Assembly (NCBI GenBank): GCA_016841765.1
Contig: JAENYN010000002.1
Span: 62,001 to 126,000 of the forward strand
DNA from: Guptibacillus hwajinpoensis
GTDB lineage: Bacteria > Bacillota > Bacilli > Bacillales > Bacillaceae_O
Length of the DNA: 64,000 nucleotides
Reading direction: 5' to 3'
The notes beneath the pieces are model-generated. The model did not search any database. It was not told where the DNA came from and saw only the letters and a program-made list of their open reading frames with translations. Position numbers and translations under genes: made by a program. Below, piece after piece: positions 1 through 9,187 of the stretch; the stretch's first letter is position 1, and each line of letters begins with the position of its first letter.

Positions 1-705
1 CTGCGCAAATCATTCGGTGACCTCGAAGTGCTGAAAGATGTGTCCATCGATGTGCACAAAGGTGAAGTCGTCGTCATCATCGGCGCCAGCGGATCCGGCA
101 AAAGCACCCTGCTCCGCTGCATCAACCAGCTCGAAAAGACGACAGAAGGGGACATTTTCGTTGATGACGAAAAAATCAATGACCAACAATCCGACCTGAA
201 TAAAATCCGCCAGAACCTCGGCATGGTGTTCCAGCAGTTCAACCTGTTCCCGCACATGACGGTGCTGGAAAACCTGATGGTGGCGCCGCTCAATACGGCA
301 AAACGCGACCGGGAAGAAGTGAAGGATTACTCAATGCAGCTGCTGGAGAAAGTGGGGCTGCTCGATAAAAAGAACGAGTACCCTCTCATGCTGTCCGGCG
401 GCCAGCAGCAGCGCGTCGCCATCGCCAGGGCACTCGCCATGAGGCCGAAAGTGATGCTCTTCGACGAACCGACCTCCGCCCTCGACCCGGAATTGATCGG
501 CGAAGTGCTGCAGGTCATGAAAGCCCTCGCCAATGAAGGGATGACAATGGTCTGTGTGACTCATGAAATGGGATTCGCCAGGGAGGTCGCCGACCGGATC
601 TGTTTCATGGAGGACGGGAAGATTGCGGTGGAGGGATCGCCGGAAGAGGTTTTTGGGAGTACGGAGAATGAGCGGCTGCGGTCGTTTTTGCGTGTGTTGG
701 AGTAG
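1..705 (+). CDS. Amino-acid ABC transporter ATP-binding protein, 5' end cut by window
   Basis: ATPase subunit of a polar amino-acid importer (GlnQ/ArtM type), acting at the cytoplasmic face of the membrane with a permease and binding protein that must lie upstream of the window. Seen: the reading frame is open from base 1 ([12 protein letters not shown]), so the GTG at 28 offered by the ORF track is internal and only a handful of N-terminal residues are missing. Walker [11 protein letters not shown]-loop [12 protein letters not shown], signature LSGGQQQR, Walker [15 protein letters not shown] and switch histidine VTHEMGFA are all intact, so the domain looks functional. The C-terminus ends in a normal family position. 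A weak hairpin with a T-run follows. The substrate cannot be told from the ATPase alone. Confidence 0.9.
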   Translation: MRKSFGDLEVLKDVSIDVHKGEVVVIIGASGSGKSTLLRCINQLEKTTEGDIFVDDEKINDQQSDLNKIRQNLGMVFQQFNLFPHMTVLENLMVAPLNTAKRDREEVKDYSMQLLEKVGLLDKKNEYPLMLSGGQQQRVAIARALAMRPKVMLFDEPTSALDPELIGEVLQVMKALANEGMTMVCVTHEMGFAREVADRICFMEDGKIAVEGSPEEVFGSTENERLRSFLRVLE

Positions 706-745
706 TGGGAAGGGATTTTCTATAATTTAATAATTGGAATTAGAT

Positions 746-776
746 AAGCTTTCCAGATTGATGGGAGGCTTTTTTC
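746..776 (+). terminator. Probable intrinsic terminator after the ABC ATPase gene
   Basis: AAGCTTTC pairs with GGAGGCTT (two G-U pairs) around a loop of about ten bases, followed by six T. The stem is modest. It sits 40 bases after the stop codon and separates the transporter operon from the defence island. Confidence 0.5.
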
Positions 777-906
777 TGTTGTAGAAGTGTTCTGGCACAT
801 TTAAAAAGGCTGGCATTATTTATTTGTTGTACCAAAAATGGTCAGGTCTCTTTGTTATTCTATAAATAGAGAGTTTTTGGAAGAGAAACAGAAAGGGGAA
901 AACCAT

Positions 907-1878
907 ATGGCACTTTACAAACTGTCTGAAAGCCAACACTTATCGGAAGGAATCATGGAGAAAGTAAGCGCAGGAAATGTCAATTACGAAAAAGACTTTG
1001 AAAACTGGCTTGAAAACAGTCCGGATGCACTTTTGGATGAATATGAGGGAAATACGATTTTCTGGATCGGGCGGCAGACGAGGGCGGCAATCGGTGATTA
1101 CGGTAAATACCCTGATTTAATGGGGATTGATTCTGAAGGGAATCTTGTTATTGTTGAATTAAAGAAGGGCAGCACCCCTCGCGATGTGGTGGCACAGGCA
1201 CTTGAGTATTCGACGTGGGCTTCCGCTTTATCGGAAACAGAGCTGAATGAAATCTTCCTTTTATACCAGAATGGCAAAGGCCAGAGGAATGCAATTGAAC
1301 TTCGGGACAAGTTTAACGAAGTGTTCTATCCTGATACCCAGGAAAAGGCCGATGTTCAATTTAACCGGAAACAGCGCATTTTCATTATTGCTGAGACTGT
1401 CTCGCCGATTGTCAGAGAAGTAACGGATCATCTCCGGGACCAATATGGGATGGAGGTTTTCTGCATGGAATACACCGTTTATAAAAGCGGCCAGGGTGAG
1501 TATATCATCAGCACCGAACAAATTGGCAGTTCCGCTTCAGTGAAATCATCTTCAGGCCGGTGGAACGAGCCGGTAAAGGTAAAAGAACTGGTGTATGATA
1601 CGGTCCGGAAATTGACGATTTATGATGAAGGAGATGAAACGTTCACTCCTGCCGCCGTTTATAGGGAAATCGCCAAGGACTACCCTGATATCAACCCGAC
1701 CACAGTCCGCTGCCAGTTGATTGCGGATTGTGTGAACCATACTTCGAGAAAGCATTATCCATCGGGCCAGAAGGATTTATACTATCTTGTATCGAAGGGA
1801 AATTATCGGAAATATGATCGCCAGAGGGACGGCGAGTGGAATTGGAAGGGGGAGCCAATAAACGTAACTTCCTCCTAA
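907..1878 (+). CDS. PD-(D/E)XK nuclease protein, DUF91/NucS-like, with C-terminal winged-helix-like part
   Basis: Predicted DNA nuclease of 323 residues. The ATG at 907 is chosen because GAAAGGGG lies just before it; the ORF track start at 838 has no ribosome binding site. Seen: a PD (residues about 69-70) followed by a hydrophobic strand and ELKKG (E84, K86), the classic PD-(D/E)XK active-site layout, as in the DUF91/NucS nuclease fold. The last 100 residues (TVRKLTIYDEG... to the aromatic tail) resemble a small helical DNA-binding appendage found behind such nucleases. It lies 85 bases upstream of mcrB on the same strand, with no clear terminator between, so it may serve as an extra nuclease of the McrBC locus (inference). 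The role in defence is unproven. Confidence 0.7.
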   Translation: MALYKLSESQHLSEGIMEKVSAGNVNYEKDFENWLENSPDALLDEYEGNTIFWIGRQTRAAIGDYGKYPDLMGIDSEGNLVIVELKKGSTPRDVVAQALEYSTWASALSETELNEIFLLYQNGKGQRNAIELRDKFNEVFYPDTQEKADVQFNRKQRIFIIAETVSPIVREVTDHLRDQYGMEVFCMEYTVYKSGQGEYIISTEQIGSSASVKSSSGRWNEPVKVKELVYDTVRKLTIYDEGDETFTPAAVYREIAKDYPDINPTTVRCQLIADCVNHTSRKHYPSGQKDLYYLVSKGNYRKYDRQRDGEWNWKGEPINVTSS

Positions 1879-1962
1879 ACTACCAGTCTTAGTTATGCTT
1901 CCCAATGCAAGATAGCATGCATTGGGAAGTTTCAAAAATACTGGAAAACCGAGGTGAATCAA

Positions 1963-4812
1963 TTGGATAAACAAGCTATTGAAAAGCAGCTTTACCTGGA
2001 CCATTACCTGGATACAGCCTTCAGTGAATACATAAAGTTTAAAGGGACCGATACATATTATGAACAATACAAGTGGGAAATTTTATCGGAACTGAATGAG
2101 TACTTCAAAAATATAGAAGTTAATGAAATGACCATTCATGAGATTATAGATAAATTAAAAAGAAGCAACCCGCAATCAGGAAGTTTTACACACTGGGGTT
2201 CTCTTGCGGATTTAGAGGAATTCGCAAGTGATCAGCCAAACGAAGCAGCAAACCTTCTTCAAAATTTATATAATGAATCATTGCCGCTTACAGACCGAAT
2301 CGAGAGCTTTGTTAATGCCGGCAAACAATATAAAAAAGACCTAAAACTCGGTGCACCATTATTCGGCTATCTGTTGGCAGCCTATGATTATAAACGGTAT
2401 CCAATATATAAAGAAGGGGTTTTTCAGTCTGTAAAAAAGACATTTGGAATCGATAAAAAGCTGGGTTATGTCGCTGAAAACTATAATTTTTATATGGAAT
2501 TTTGTTCTGTGCTTTTTGAGTATTTAACAAAGCAAATGGATCACCCATCCATGCTTGATGTCCAGGATTTTTTATACTCCATTACAGAATATAAGAATCT
2601 TAAAGTGGAGATAGCCGTTTCATATATTTATCGGTATTCAATGAAACTAAAGAGTTTTTCTGAGGAAGAGCAGATGTTCCTTAATGCAATTGATAAGCTG
2701 GATCCTAAATATCTGCAGGAAAGGCTTGCTGCATACAGCAAAGGGGATAAAGTCAATCAAATACGGTATAAAGTCATACAAGAAGCCCTGTCCGGAAACG
2801 GCCTTACTTCAGAAAAATTAGAGAAGTTTAAGCAAGAAGTAAGCAGTAAGCATGAAAAAAATATATTACATTCGTGGTCAAACTTTTCTATTTTGTTTCA
2901 AATTTACTATGATTCTTTCAAGCTGAGGGTCATAGATGAGTTGTCCAAGATTCATCAGTACATCCGTGAGATGAATGAGTTCTCACATGTTTCCTTTGAC
3001 AAAGACAAAACAATTAATGGGTTCAACTGGAATCGAAATCTGGGAACGACAGAGTGTTGGATTGCAGTTTTCCCTTCAGGCTATGGGAGTCACAAAGAAG
3101 CAGCACAACTTTTTTTAAGCGTTAATGCAAACTTAATAAGGTATGGGCTGGTATATGGCAGTAACAATGAAAAGAGAGGCCAGGATAACTTGGATGACTT
3201 GCGCAGTATAGAGGAATTCTCTGCAAGTAAGTTAAGGGAGAAATGTATAGAGGTGTTCCCAGAATTCTTGCAAGGAAATAATCTAGAAGTATTTAATAAC
3301 GAGATAGTAAAAGATGAAAATCCAGACTACCAAACTGAGATGGCTCATCCATTTTCAGAGATTTTCCAATCATCGGAAGAGGCTGAATGGGCTTTTGAAT
3401 TTATGAAGAACGCGGCAGATACATTAGGTGTCTATGCACCGGGTGATGCACGTCTTGCTGTTACATTTCGCAAGGAATATTACTCGATTCACTTGAACTA
3501 TTGTTCCTGGCTATTATTGGGGTTCTATAACAGTGAAGATAACGATTTGCTAGTACGGATGCCGTTATTTGAAGAAAGGATAAAAGATGCATATGAAGTG
3601 GAATACAGTTTCAGACAGTCTGAAAATGAAGATAAAATTAACTGTTATCTTGTTCCAATCAGTGATCTAAAACCAATGAAACAAGATATAAAAGATAATT
3701 TCAATTCAGCTCTCAAGCAAATTAAAGATCGGTTTGCCGGTCAAACGAAGTCTCAGTACAGAATTTATAATATCCCTGAGATAGAACAGGCAGTATTTGA
3801 AGAGAGAAAAAGAAATGACTTATTTACAAATGGGATTAAAGAAATTACACCAGAATCAGTACCAATTACAATCGATCCAGTAGATTTTTCAAGGGAGCTG
3901 GATTCAGGAAGCTTACACTTCCAGGATAGAGACCTTATCCTAAAACAAGTGAAAACAGCTTTAGCCAGCGGCAAAAACATTATTTTTACGGGACCGCCGG
4001 GAACAGGAAAGTCAAAACTGGCCAAGGAAATATGCAATAGCTATGCTGTCCCATTCACCATGACCACCGCAACCTCTGACTGGTCCACCTACGAAACAAT
4101 CGGAGGATACCGTCCGGACCGGGATGGTACGTTGTCGTTTACTCCAGGGCTGTTTTTAAAATGCTTCAAGGACACATCTACAAACCTCCCAAAAAATGAA
4201 TGGCTGATTATTGATGAAATGAATCGGGCAGATATCGACAAGGCGTTTGGATCGCTGTTTTCGGCTCTTACAGGTGATCCTATTACTCTGGCATTTTCGT
4301 CTGAAAGCGGAAAACAGATCATAGTACGGCCGCAGGATGAACATGAACTGGAAGCCAATGATTATGAGTATGTTATCCCGGAAGATTGGCGGCTCATCGG
4401 CACCATGAACACACTGGATAAGGCCTCATTATATGAAATGAGCTATGCTTTCATGAGGCGTTTTGCATTTATTCCGATCGGCATTCCGAAGAAGATTGAT
4501 GAGGCTCTTGTCCATACGTATCTTACCCACTGGAACCTGAATGATTACGCCTATACTGCAACGCTGGCAGAAGTATGGAAGCTGATTAATACAAAGCGGC
4601 AAATCGGTCCTGCCATTGTCGAAGATATCGCAAAGTTCACTGTAGGGGACGGAGATTTTACATCAGCACTTATCATGTATGTTATGCCACAGTTTGAAGG
4701 ATTGATGGATCATCATATTCTTGAATTTGTGGAAAGAGCGGGACAGCTGGAGGAAGTAAATGAAAATTCACTTAAAGAGTTTGCCGCAGACTTCTTTCAA
4801 ATCGGGGAATAA
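1963..4812 (+). CDS. mcrB: McrB-like AAA+ GTPase of a modified-cytosine restriction system
   Basis: Motor subunit of a McrBC-type restriction complex, which in the family translocates DNA using GTP after the N-terminal part recognises methylated sites. TTG at 1963 is preferred: GAGGTG lies six bases upstream, whereas the GTG at 1954 of the track is part of that ribosome binding site. Seen in the C-terminal AAA+ domain: Walker A GPPGTGKSK (about residue 676), Walker B EWLIIDEMNRAD (about 748) and the McrB signature GTMNTLDKASL (about 813, MNTxD). The first 630 residues include a segment resembling MrcB-N/DUF3578 (CWIAVFPSGYG) and are not E. coli McrB-like, so the recognised modification cannot be predicted. 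Three bases separate it from mcrC. Confidence 0.88.
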   Translation: MDKQAIEKQLYLDHYLDTAFSEYIKFKGTDTYYEQYKWEILSELNEYFKNIEVNEMTIHEIIDKLKRSNPQSGSFTHWGSLADLEEFASDQPNEAANLLQNLYNESLPLTDRIESFVNAGKQYKKDLKLGAPLFGYLLAAYDYKRYPIYKEGVFQSVKKTFGIDKKLGYVAENYNFYMEFCSVLFEYLTKQMDHPSMLDVQDFLYSITEYKNLKVEIAVSYIYRYSMKLKSFSEEEQMFLNAIDKLDPKYLQERLAAYSKGDKVNQIRYKVIQEALSGNGLTSEKLEKFKQEVSSKHEKNILHSWSNFSILFQIYYDSFKLRVIDELSKIHQYIREMNEFSHVSFDKDKTINGFNWNRNLGTTECWIAVFPSGYGSHKEAAQLFLSVNANLIRYGLVYGSNNEKRGQDNLDDLRSIEEFSASKLREKCIEVFPEFLQGNNLEVFNNEIVKDENPDYQTEMAHPFSEIFQSSEEAEWAFEFMKNAADTLGVYAPGDARLAVTFRKEYYSIHLNYCSWLLLGFYNSEDNDLLVRMPLFEERIKDAYEVEYSFRQSENEDKINCYLVPISDLKPMKQDIKDNFNSALKQIKDRFAGQTKSQYRIYNIPEIEQAVFEERKRNDLFTNGIKEITPESVPITIDPVDFSRELDSGSLHFQDRDLILKQVKTALASGKNIIFTGPPGTGKSKLAKEICNSYAVPFTMTTATSDWSTYETIGGYRPDRDGTLSFTPGLFLKCFKDTSTNLPKNEWLIIDEMNRADIDKAFGSLFSALTGDPITLAFSSESGKQIIVRPQDEHELEANDYEYVIPEDWRLIGTMNTLDKASLYEMSYAFMRRFAFIPIGIPKKIDEALVHTYLTHWNLNDYAYTATLAEVWKLINTKRQIGPAIVEDIAKFTVGDGDFTSALIMYVMPQFEGLMDHHILEFVERAGQLEEVNENSLKEFAADFFQIGE

Positions 4813-4815
4813 ATC

Positions 4816-6138
4816 ATGAGCCAAAAAAGTGAACGGATCATAGAGGAAATCAGCGACCTGCTGGCCGTTTATCTTAAGGCCGGAAAGGTTGGATTGAATT
4901 CCTTTATTAAAAAAGCCCATTTGAATATTTCACAGCTGGAGCAGCTTTTGAACATTCACTTTCTTTTAAAAAAAGATGTACAAAAGTTTGTAAATGATTT
5001 ACCATCTCTCATCAGAAGGTTCAAGACATCGACAATGGTGGTGCATGAAACATATATCGGGGAAGTACGCGGACAAATCAACTGGCCGAACACCTTGAAA
5101 GAACGGTACAGGATGAATCCTGAAGATAAAACGATCTTCTCGTGCAATGAACGGAACCGAAACTATGATATTCCTGAAAATCTAGTTTTAAAGGAACTGC
5201 TGTATACAATCTATAACGTCCTGTTTGTGAAAATTGACAGCGAGCGCCTTGAACGTTACGAGTACTTTAAGGAATGGAAAACATTGAAACCGCTGCTGGA
5301 GGAACTGCTGCGGAAAAATGTTTATCTTTCCAGGATCAAAACAGACACTAGAGTCACAGACAGGATGATTCAAAAAACATTAAGGCACCGTAATCCGCTG
5401 TACCAGGAAGCGGCCAGACTGCTCAGAGATTACCGGCAGCTGATGAAAGAAAAGCTTAACGAGAAACTCATCCGTGATCTGCTGACCGAAACGTTTATTT
5501 TCCCGGAAAAAGAAGAAGTGCTCTTTGAATTATACTGGGTCATGCAGCTGATTAAACAGAATACAACCAATGCAGAACTGCAGTTGATTGACGGGAAAAA
5601 CAACCTTGTTGCCAGCTGGGAAAATGATGATTTTATTTATGATATCTATCATGATTCCCAGGGATCACGGGAACTAGCTTTTAATATCAGTACAGAAGAG
5701 GTCAGTGCTTATTCACATCCCTATATAGATAGAAAACTCGCTTCGATAAATCGGGCTGAGAATGCGGCAAAGCAATATTTTGGTTCCGCATTTGATTCTT
5801 CAACGTTTTGGAGCGGGAGGCCTGATATTCTTATAGAGGTTTATCGGAAAGATATAGGTAAGCTTGCCAGGGTGATAATCGGGGAAGTTAAAGATACAGA
5901 GCGGAAGGAATATGCAATTACAGGCCTAAGGGAACTTGTGGATTATATGACGTTTGTTAAAGGGCGGAACGGCAGTTATCTTAATGCTAATCCTGATATG
6001 GAAGTAGAAGGCTTTTTATTTGTCGGGGAAATGGGCCTCCAGTCAGCTGATATCAATCAGATAAAAGTGTTTTCTTTAAAAGGGTACAATCAGGAAGAGC
6101 TATTGTTAAACGATGTTGAAGAAAACTCTTCGTTGTAA
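4816..6138 (+). CDS. mcrC: McrC-like nuclease subunit
   Basis: Endonuclease partner of McrB: in the family McrC binds the McrB hexamer, stimulates GTP hydrolysis and cuts DNA. Seen: 440 residues with a helical McrC-type middle (LLEELLRKNVYLSRIKTD) and a C-terminal PD-(D/E)XK core, GRPDILIEVY (about residue 335) and IIGEVKDTE (about 355), giving D and E-x-K. ATG at 4816 follows the mcrB stop by three bases, so the two are translationally linked. A good intrinsic terminator follows at 6161, closing the operon. Confidence 0.85.
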   Translation: MSQKSERIIEEISDLLAVYLKAGKVGLNSFIKKAHLNISQLEQLLNIHFLLKKDVQKFVNDLPSLIRRFKTSTMVVHETYIGEVRGQINWPNTLKERYRMNPEDKTIFSCNERNRNYDIPENLVLKELLYTIYNVLFVKIDSERLERYEYFKEWKTLKPLLEELLRKNVYLSRIKTDTRVTDRMIQKTLRHRNPLYQEAARLLRDYRQLMKEKLNEKLIRDLLTETFIFPEKEEVLFELYWVMQLIKQNTTNAELQLIDGKNNLVASWENDDFIYDIYHDSQGSRELAFNISTEEVSAYSHPYIDRKLASINRAENAAKQYFGSAFDSSTFWSGRPDILIEVYRKDIGKLARVIIGEVKDTERKEYAITGLRELVDYMTFVKGRNGSYLNANPDMEVEGFLFVGEMGLQSADINQIKVFSLKGYNQEELLLNDVEENSSL

Positions 6139-6160
6139 TTTGAATGTTTTAATGCTTTTT

Positions 6161-6194
6161 CAGGTGTACCGTAAATGGTGCGCCTGTTTTGTTA
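6161..6194 (+). terminator. Intrinsic terminator after mcrC
   Basis: CAGGTGTACC pairs over ten positions with GGTGCGCCTG (three G-U pairs), loop GTAAAT, then TTTT. It lies 22 bases after the mcrC stop. Confidence 0.7.
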
Positions 6195-6281
6195 TTATTG
6201 TTATATAGGATAACTTGACTCTGATGGTAAAATGAGGATAAATACATAGATTAAGAAATCAGGATTTCGGGAGGATTACAT

Positions 6282-6608
6282 ATGCCAGTATATAACAAGC
6301 TTGTCCGTGACTTCATTCCTCAGATTATAGAAAAAACAGGAAAAAATTATTCAACCAGAACTTTATCTGATAAAGAATACATAACTTCACTCCGCCGGAA
6401 GCTTACAGAAGAAGTGGAGGAATACTTCGAAACGACCAACAATGAAAACGCTGTCGAAGAACTTGCCGATGTTCTTGAATTGATCCATGCTCTGGCAAAA
6501 ACCCATGGGTCATCAATAGAACAAGTGGAAGAAGCCCGAAAACAAAAGGCCGAAAAAAGAGGCGGCTTCAACGACAAAATTTTCTTGATCGAGGTAGAAG
6601 ATGAGTAA
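6282..6608 (+). CDS. MazG-like nucleoside triphosphate pyrophosphohydrolase
   Basis: Small all-alpha NTP pyrophosphohydrolase (108 residues) of the MazG/HisE-like superfamily; members hydrolyse (d)NTPs to the monophosphate. Seen: the metal-binding acidic pattern EEVEEYFE and, after a gap of about 20 residues, EELADVLEL, matching EExxE...ExxD. The N-terminus MPVYNKLVRDFIPQII is typical of the phosphoribosyl-ATP pyrophosphohydrolase-like subfamily. A ribosome binding site (GGGAGGA) precedes the ATG. The 3' end overlaps the next gene by eight bases, so it is almost surely cotranslated with the PLD-helicase; a joint role in nucleotide or nucleic-acid defence is inference. There is no link to histidine synthesis here. 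Confidence 0.8.
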   Translation: MPVYNKLVRDFIPQIIEKTGKNYSTRTLSDKEYITSLRRKLTEEVEEYFETTNNENAVEELADVLELIHALAKTHGSSIEQVEEARKQKAEKRGGFNDKIFLIEVEDE

Positions 6609-9048
6609 AATCAAACTGGTTACTGAAAACATACAGAACCAGATCATAAAAGGAATCACTGAATCTGCCACCATTTATATCCTGACCTCGTTTGTAATGA
6701 AATCAGGGGTCCAGCTGCTTAAACCCGATTTACTGGATGCGGCAAAACGGGGTGCGGATATAAAAATATGCACCGGTGACTACTTATTTGTTTCGCAGCC
6801 CGAGGCGCTGAAAGAACTATTGTTACCGGATTATGAGAATATTGAAGTGCGTTTGTGGAGGAGCAATGGGATTTCTTTTCATCCAAAGGCATACTTGTTT
6901 AAAAATGAAAAGGAAGGCACCTTTATTGTAGGCTCCTCCAATCTTTCACGTTCAGCCCTTACTACGGGGGTTGAATGGAATTTAGTCATGGAAAAGGATG
7001 CGGAACCGGATACATATGAAGATGCTGTAGACAGGTTTTTGAAGGTTTTTTATGATGACCTTACGATTCCCGTAAATGAAGAAACGGTAAAAGCATATGA
7101 AAAGCAATATGATCAGTATCATCAAAAACACCCGCACCTTGCCAGGTCCTGGGCGAAACAAGAAGAAATCGAAATGATGATTCCTGCTGAAGAAGAAAAC
7201 AGGCGCAGTGGACAAGTTATAGATCCGCCTGAAACATACGATATAAGGATTGAACCACGGCCTGCACAAAAAGAGGCACTGGAAGCGTTATATTCAACTA
7301 TAGAAGAAGATTACAACCGGGCGATGGTCGTGATGGCAACAGGCCTCGGAAAAACTTATCTGGCTGCGTTCTGGGCGAAGAAGTTTAAGCGTGTCCTCTT
7401 CATTGCCCACAGGGAAGAAATCCTGCACCAGGCACATAAATCATTTAACAGGGTCATACCGGATCGGACATACGGGATCTATAACGGAAGAATAAAAGAA
7501 GGAAGCGCCGATACAATTTTCGCTTCCATATATACATTGAGCATGAAAGAGCATCTAGCACACTTTCCGCCTGGTCATTTTGACTTGATCATTGTAGATG
7601 AATTTCACCATGCAGCTGCCAAGTCGTATGAACGAGTTCTTAATCATTTCAAGCCACAGTTCCTTCTGGGAATTACAGCAACTCCCGACCGAATGGATGG
7701 AAAAGATGTTTATGCCATCTGCGACGGCAACGTCGCTTTCCAAATGCATTTCATTAAGGCAATCCAACACGGCTGGCTGGCGCCGTTCCATTACTATGGG
7801 GTTTACGATGATACCGATTATTCGCAGATTACCTGGCTCGGCACAAAATACGACCAGGCAGAACTTCTGGCAGCCCAGCTGAGGGATGAAACAGCGGAGA
7901 ATATAATTCAGGCGTGGGAAAAGCATAAGCAAACAAGAACGATTGGATTCTGTTCTTCAATTAAACAAGCCCAATTCCTGTCTGATTATTTTAATAGTAA
8001 AGGATATCACACAATCAGCCTTCATTCACAGACTGTCGATATTGGCAGGAGTGAGGCCATTCAGAAGCTGGAAAAGGGCGAAATTGATGTCATCTTTACC
8101 GTCGATCTATTTAATGAAGGTGTCGATATTCCTCCTGTGGATACCCTGCTCTTTGTCAGGCCGACTGAATCTCTGACTGTCTTTACGCAACAGGTAGGGC
8201 GCGGCCTCCGTTTGCATGACGGCAAGCAGCATTGCACCATCATCGATTTAATCGGAAACTATCGAAATGCGGATATTAAACTGAGTCTATTTGATACAGA
8301 AAGAGCAGATAGCAAACAGAAAAAGAAAAAGGCCACAGAGCCAGTCGTACCTGAGCAATGCAAAGTTGATCTTGATGTTAACGTTATTAATCTGTTAGAC
8401 GAACTGGCTAAAAAGAAACAGCCAAGGAAGGAAAAACTCCGAGATGCTTATTTTGCTTTAAAAGAGGAATTGGGAAGGCGTCCAACATATCTCGAAATGC
8501 ATTTGCAAGGAAATGTAAACACCAGAGAATACAAGCAAGAATTTAAGTCTTTTGCTGGGTTCCTATACTGGGCAAATGAGTTGAGTGAGCATGAGAGTGA
8601 AGTGTACAGGCGTTACCGGGAGTGGCTTGAAGAAGTTGAGCGGACCGGTATGGCCAAGAGTTATAAGATGGTTTTGTTGAAATATATGCTGAGCAGGGGA
8701 GAGCAGGATTGGTATAAGCCGGTTACTCCGGAGGAGGTTGCTCCGTTTTTTCATAGTTATTTTATGGAGAAGGAATACAGGAAAAAGGCTGATTTCTCGG
8801 ATAAGAAGACGAAGAAGATGTGGGATTATGATCGGGATGCTGTAGCGAAGCTGGTGGCTGAGATGCCAATGAGTAAGTGGAGTGGGAGTTCCAGATCAAT
8901 AGTTTCTTTTAATGATTATATTTTTGAATTGAATTTAGAGATAAAAAAATCCGAGAACCACAAATTGTCTTCTTTTACAAATGAGATCTGTGAATATCGA
9001 CTTAAGAAATATTTTGAGAGAAAAACTGATGAATCAAATAGTATCTAA
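6601..9048 (+). CDS. PLD-nuclease/superfamily 2 helicase fusion protein
   Basis: Predicted DNA helicase-nuclease of 815 residues. Seen in order: an N-terminal phospholipase-D-like domain (FHPKAYLF, about residues 94-101, H-x-K, then GSSNLSRSAL); a superfamily 2 helicase core with MATGLGKT (Walker A, about 246), DEFHH (motif II, about 333), ITATPDRMDG (motif III) and QQVGRGLRLH (motif VI, about 530); and about 250 C-terminal residues of unknown fold. Only one HxK motif is visible, so an active PLD site would need dimerisation, as in BfiI-type enzymes. The start ATG lies inside the preceding MazG-like gene (eight-base overlap). Island position suggests phage or plasmid defence; the substrate is not known. 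Confidence 0.8.
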   Translation: MSKIKLVTENIQNQIIKGITESATIYILTSFVMKSGVQLLKPDLLDAAKRGADIKICTGDYLFVSQPEALKELLLPDYENIEVRLWRSNGISFHPKAYLFKNEKEGTFIVGSSNLSRSALTTGVEWNLVMEKDAEPDTYEDAVDRFLKVFYDDLTIPVNEETVKAYEKQYDQYHQKHPHLARSWAKQEEIEMMIPAEEENRRSGQVIDPPETYDIRIEPRPAQKEALEALYSTIEEDYNRAMVVMATGLGKTYLAAFWAKKFKRVLFIAHREEILHQAHKSFNRVIPDRTYGIYNGRIKEGSADTIFASIYTLSMKEHLAHFPPGHFDLIIVDEFHHAAAKSYERVLNHFKPQFLLGITATPDRMDGKDVYAICDGNVAFQMHFIKAIQHGWLAPFHYYGVYDDTDYSQITWLGTKYDQAELLAAQLRDETAENIIQAWEKHKQTRTIGFCSSIKQAQFLSDYFNSKGYHTISLHSQTVDIGRSEAIQKLEKGEIDVIFTVDLFNEGVDIPPVDTLLFVRPTESLTVFTQQVGRGLRLHDGKQHCTIIDLIGNYRNADIKLSLFDTERADSKQKKKKATEPVVPEQCKVDLDVNVINLLDELAKKKQPRKEKLRDAYFALKEELGRRPTYLEMHLQGNVNTREYKQEFKSFAGFLYWANELSEHESEVYRRYREWLEEVERTGMAKSYKMVLLKYMLSRGEQDWYKPVTPEEVAPFFHSYFMEKEYRKKADFSDKKTKKMWDYDRDAVAKLVAEMPMSKWSGSSRSIVSFNDYIFELNLEIKKSENHKLSSFTNEICEYRLKKYFERKTDESNSI

Positions 9049-9136
9049 AATCGATTTTATAAAAATTAAAGAATAAATAGGATTGTAATTTAACTTGGTA
9101 TGGTGTAAGTTTTCGATATGTATTATAATTTAATGA

Positions 9137-9148
9137 GAACGAATGTTC
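9137..9148. promoter_or_regulatory. LexA (SOS) box match upstream of the C5 methyltransferase
   Basis: GAACGAATGTTC fits the Gram-positive LexA/DinR core GAAC-RNRY-GTTC at every defined position. It lies 40-50 bases before the ATG at 9188, just after a TATAAT (9124-9129) and before TATACT (9157-9162), so bound LexA would block either candidate promoter. DNA-damage control of the locus is inferred from this site only. Confidence 0.6.
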
Positions 9149-9151
9149 TTG

Positions 9152-9163
9152 TAGTATATACTA
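9152..9163. promoter_or_regulatory. Perfect 12-base palindrome, possible operator
   Basis: TAGTATATACTA is a perfect inverted repeat four bases downstream of the SOS-box match. It overlaps a TATACT -10-like hexamer and lies 24 bases before the methyltransferase start. It could be an operator for a second regulator or merely AT-rich promoter sequence. Confidence 0.3.
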
Positions 9164-9187
9164 AGTTAAAACAGGAGTTGAAAATCC

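Noticed and set aside
6601-9048. PLD-helicase gene as the missing drmC of DISARM
   Set aside because: It is a helicase fusion 13 kb away, overlapping a MazG-like gene and separated from drmA by other operons and terminators; drmC is a small stand-alone PLD protein.
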